NCBI RefSeq assembly: GCF_029227915.1
Contig: NC_079877.1
Location: 34,685,851-34,749,850 of the forward strand
DNA: 64,000 bases
Direction of reading: 5' to 3'
Origin: Hydractinia symbiolongicarpus
Lineage: Eukaryota; Cnidaria; Hydrozoa; Anthoathecata; Hydractiniidae
The notes beneath the pieces are model-generated. The model was not told where the DNA came from. It did not search any database and saw only the letters and a list, made by a program, of their open reading frames with translations. This document shows, one piece after another, positions 61,001 through 64,000 of this stretch. A program made the translations under genes and the position numbers. Each line of letters begins with the position of its first letter. The stretch's first letter is position 1.

Positions 61001-64000
61001 GAAAGTCAATGAAATGTAGTTTTTGAAACTGTCTCTATTTCTTCAGCGCGCGCTAACGGCTAGGACTGGTCCCACAGTAAAAAATGACTGATTTATCTTA
61101 ATTTTTAAATAAAGCGCTACCACAGCGCCCAGTGTAATCGCTGAGTTCCAACAATCATGTCAAATTAAGAAGAATATTATTTCTTGTAGTCAAAATTGCT
61201 CATTTATCTTATTATAAGATCAAAATCCAAAATCAGTTCAATTAAGTCCCACAGTCAATCGTTTCACTGTTGAAAGCGATACAACTTAGTAATACCGGAA
61301 GAAAATCAATAAATACATGTTGGTGCGAATATGTGACGACACCGTTGCAACTCAAACGGATTAAAACTGTTAAAAATTCAATGAAATGTAGTTTTTGAAA
61401 CTGTCTCTATTTCTTCAGCGCGAACTAACGACTAGGATTCGTCCCCCAGTAAAAAATGACTTATTTATCTTAATTTTTAAATAAAGCGCAACCACAGCGC
61501 CCAGTGTAATCGCTGAGTTCCAGCAATCATGTAAAATTAAGAAGAATGTCATTTCTTAGAGTCCAATTTTCTCACTTATCACATTTATAAGGTCACAGGC
61601 CAAAGCTAGCTCAATTAAGCTCCACAGTCAATCATTTCATTGTTAAAAGCGATATAACTTAGTAATGTCGGAAAAAAATCACTAAATACATGTTGGTACG
61701 AATGTGTGACGCAACCGTTGTAACTCAAACGGATTGACACCGTTAGAAAGTCAATGAAATGGAGTTTTCGAAACTGTCTCTATATCTTTAGCGCGCGCTA
61801 ACGGCTATTATTGGTCCCACAGTAAAATTGACTTATTTATCTAAATATTTAAATGAATAACTACCACAGGGTCCAGTGTAATCGCTGAGTTCCTACAATC
61901 ATGTCAAATTAAGAAGAATGTCATTTCTTGGAGAACAATTAGCTCATTCATCACATTTATAAGGTCACAGTCCAGAATCAGTTCAAATAAGTCCCACAGT
62001 CAATCGATTCACTTTTAAAAGCGATACAACTTAGTAATATCGGAAAAAAATCACTAAATACATGTTGGTACGAATATGTGACGACACCGTTGTAACTCAA
62101 ACGGATTGACACCGTTAGAAAGTCAATGAAATGTAGTTTTTGAAACTGTCTCTATTTCTTCAGCGCGCGCTAACGGCTAGGACTGGTCCCACAGTAAAAA
62201 ATGACTGATTTATCTTAATTTTTAAATAAAGCGCTACCACAGAGCCCAGTGTAATCGCTGAGTTCCAACAATCATGTCAAAATAAGAAGAATATTATTTC
62301 TTGTAGTCAAAAATGCTCATTTATCTTATTATAAGGTCAAAATCCAAAATCAGTTCAATTAAGTCCCACAGTCAATCGTTTCACTGTTGAAAGCGATACA
62401 ACTTAGTAATACCGGAAGAAAATCAATAAATACATGTTGGTGCGAATATGTGACGACACCGTTGCAACTCAAACGGATTAAAACTGTTAGAAAGTCAATG
62501 AAATGTAGTTTTTGAAACTGTCTCTATTTCTTCAGCGCGAACTAACGACTGGGATTCGTCCCCCAGTAAAAAATGACTTATTTATCTTAATTTTTAAATA
62601 AAGCGCAACCACAGCGCCCAGTGTAATCGCTGAGTTCCAGCAATCATGTAAAATTAAGAAGAATGTCATTTCTTAGAGTCCAATTTTCTCACTTATAACA
62701 TTTATAAGGTCACAGTCCAAAATCAGTTCAATTAAGTCCCACAGGCAATCCTTTCACTGTTAAAAGCGATGCTAACTAGTAATATGAGAAAAATCTCGCT
62801 AAATACATGTTGGTACAAATATGTGTCCCAACCGTTGTAACTCAAACGGACTGACACCGTTAGAACGTCATTGAAATGTAGTCTTTGAAACTGTCGCTAT
62901 TTTTTCAGCGCGCGACAACGGCTACGATTGGTCCCACAGTAAAGAATGACTTATTTATCTAAATTTTTAAATGAAGCGCTACCACAGCGCCCAATGTGAT
63001 CGCTAAGTTCCGGCATTCACGTCAAATTAAGAAGAATGTGATTTCTTGGACTCCAATTGTCTCATTTATCACATTTATCAGGTCATAGTTCAAAGTTAGT
63101 TGAATTAATTCCCACAGTCAATCGTTTCACTGTTAAAACCAATACAACTTAGTAATATCGGAAGAAAATCACTAGATACATGTTGGTACGAATATGTGAC
63201 GCAACCGTTGTAACTCAAACGGACTGATACAGTTAGAACGTCATTGAAATGTAGTTTTTGAAACTGTCGCAATTTTTCAGCGCGCGATAACGGCTAGGAT
63301 TGGTCCCACAGTAAAAAGTGACTTATTTATCTAAGTTTTTAAATGAAGCGCTTCCACTGCGCCAAGTGTAATCGCTGAGTTCCAACAATCATGTCAAAAT
63401 AAGAAGAATGTTATTTCTTGGAGTCCAGTTGGCTCACTTATCACATTTATAAGGTCACAGGCCAAAGCTAGCTCAATTAAGCTCCACAGTCAATCATTTC
63501 ATTGTTAAAAGCGATATAACTTAGTAACATCGGAAAAAAATCACTAAATACATGTTGGTACGAATGTGTGACGAAACCGTTGTAACTCAAACGGATTGAC
63601 ACCGTTAGAAAATCAATGAAATTAAGTTTTTGAAACTGTCTCTATATCTTTAGCGCGCGCTAACGGCTATTATTGGTCCCACAGTAAAATTGACTTATTT
63701 ATCTAAATTTTTAAATGAATCACTACCACAGGGTCCAGTGTAATCGCTGAGTTCCTACAATCATGTCAAATTAAGAAGAATGTCATTTCTTGTAGTCAAA
63801 ATGACTCATTTATCACATTTATAAGGTCAAAGTCCAAAATCAGTTCAATTAAGTCCCACAGTCAATCGTTTCACTGTTGAAAGCGATACAACTTAGTAAT
63901 ATCGGAAAAAAATCACTAAATACATGTTGGTACAAGTATGTGACCCAACCGTTCTAACTCAAACGGACTGACACCGTTAGAACGTCATTGAAATGTAGGT
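55482..64000 (+). repeat. 15-monomer higher-order repeat, 5587 bp, one full and one partial copy
   Basis: Copy 1 is 55482-61068. Copy 2 starts at 61069 and runs off the window. The 7-monomer unit begins each copy and is followed by the AAAATTGAC...CACTACCACAGGG monomer (58089 / 63676). Between 58461 and 61068 copy 1 has eight further monomers, some repeated in pairs (58833-59577 resembles part of 59578-60322). Copy 2 is less alike than the two 7-monomer copies: the third member has AATAACTACC, GTCAAATTAAG and AGTTCAAATAAG in place of AATCACTACC, GTCAACCTAAG and AGTTGAAATAAG. Confidence 0.8.
63676..64000 (+). repeat. Partial satellite monomer at right edge
   Basis: 325 bp of a monomer matching 58089-58413, ending at GAAATGTAGGT. 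No change in sequence character marks an array end, so the array continues to the right. Confidence 0.95.

Larger units (their letters stand above)
1..64000 (+). repeat. Satellite DNA array, ~373-bp monomer, about 172 copies head to tail
   Basis: The whole window is one tandem array. Each copy begins with GTCCCACAGT or a close variant, and the distance to the next such site is 370-374 bp in nearly all cases. Exceptions are explained by small deletions (362, 364, 350, 367 and 301 bp) or by the one insertion (555 bp). All copies lie in the same orientation; I saw no inverted segment. The copy at 17648-18020 is 37% G+C by my count. There are stops in every frame, and I found no tRNA, rRNA or protein gene. 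Arrays like this with higher-order repeats are typical of eukaryotic centromeric or pericentromeric heterochromatin; that location is inference. I do not recognise the family. Both ends of the array lie outside the window. Confidence 0.98.
41342..64000 (+). repeat. Satellite block III: second monomer set with 7- and 15-monomer repeats
   Basis: Monomer starts: 41425, 41798, 42170, 42520, 42892, 43242, 43614, 43987, 44359, 44730, 45103, 45475, 45847, 46220, 46592, 46964, 47337, 47709, 48082, 48432, 48804, 49177, 49527, 49898, 50270, 50642, 51014, 51386, 51759, 52130, 52503, 52875, 53247, 53620, 53992, 54364, 54737, 55109, 55482, 55854, 56227, 56599, 56971, 57344, 57716, 58089, 58461, 58833, 59205, 59578, 59950, 60323, 60696, 61069, 61441, 61814, 62186, 62558, 62931, 63303, 63676. 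Marks not seen in blocks I-II include CACTACCACAGGGTCCAG with TTCCTACAATC, GCGCCAAGTGTAAT with TTCCAACAATC, CTGTTGAAAGCG, and GTGACGACACCG. Lengths are mostly 372 or 373. Confidence 0.85.

Noticed and set aside
1-64000. CRISPR array
   Set aside because: The repeat is 373 bp and contiguous, with no unique spacers; CRISPR repeats are short and separated by unique spacers.
1-64000. rRNA spacer, histone cluster or other tandem gene array
   Set aside because: No rRNA, tRNA, snRNA or protein-coding segment recurs in the monomer; the unit is too short and has stops in all frames.
1-64000. Telomeric or simple-sequence repeats
   Set aside because: I saw no runs of TTAGG, TTAGGG or similar; the only microsatellite-like tracts are the T14 and ATG runs in the insertion.
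1-64000. Promoters and polyadenylation signals (TATAA, AATAAA words)
   Set aside because: AAATAAAG and TTATAA occur in nearly every monomer as part of A+T-rich repeat sequence. With no gene nearby they cannot be supported as functional signals.

Overview
This window holds no genes that I can support. It is a single, uninterrupted satellite DNA array: about 172 head-to-tail copies, all in the same orientation, of a monomer of about 373 bp (37% G+C in the copy at 17648-18020, which I counted). Taking the G of GTCCCAC as the start of each copy, I traced 171 boundaries, from 367 to 63676. This gives 170 complete monomers and a partial one at each edge. The array runs off both ends of the window. 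Stops are dense in all frames. The two longest open frames (84 and 67 codons) are chance reading of repeat sequence. A long tandem array with higher-order structure and no coding points to centromeric or other heterochromatin of a eukaryote. I do not recognise the family and cannot name the organism; an invertebrate animal is a guess only.

Layout. Block I (1-13546) contains mixed, fairly diverged monomer variants with local 4- and 5-monomer repeats. It also has the only non-satellite DNA: a 174-bp insertion at 12872-13045 flanked by an 8-bp target-site duplication (AAATACAT). Block II (13547 to about 41341) is built from nine recognisable monomer types, which I call A, B, C, D, E, F, X, Y and Z. 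The most regular stretch is a 6-monomer higher-order repeat F-A-B-C-D-E of 2237 bp (22045-27265). The remainder carries 1864-, 1490-, 747- and 5217-bp duplications of the same types in altered orders. Block III (about 41342-64000) uses a different monomer set. It has 722-, 744- and 1095-bp repeats, then a 7-monomer, 2607-bp repeat nested in a 15-monomer, 5587-bp repeat.

How the parts fit together. The order of monomer types changes at chimeric monomers, whose first part matches one type and second part another (for example 4073, 10758, 25029, 27266, 28386, 28757, 32858, 40308 and 41052). These are the expected footprints of unequal crossover or gene conversion between misaligned monomers. They make the local history of the array readable. 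Within the monomer there are small structures that may matter for protein binding or chromatin: a GCGCT/AGCGC hairpin, a 20-bp perfect palindrome in four copies that is degraded in the others, alternating CCGTT/AACGG elements, and a TATAAGGTCA element. A weak colinear similarity between the two halves suggests the 373-bp unit arose from an older dimer of units near 180-195 bp.
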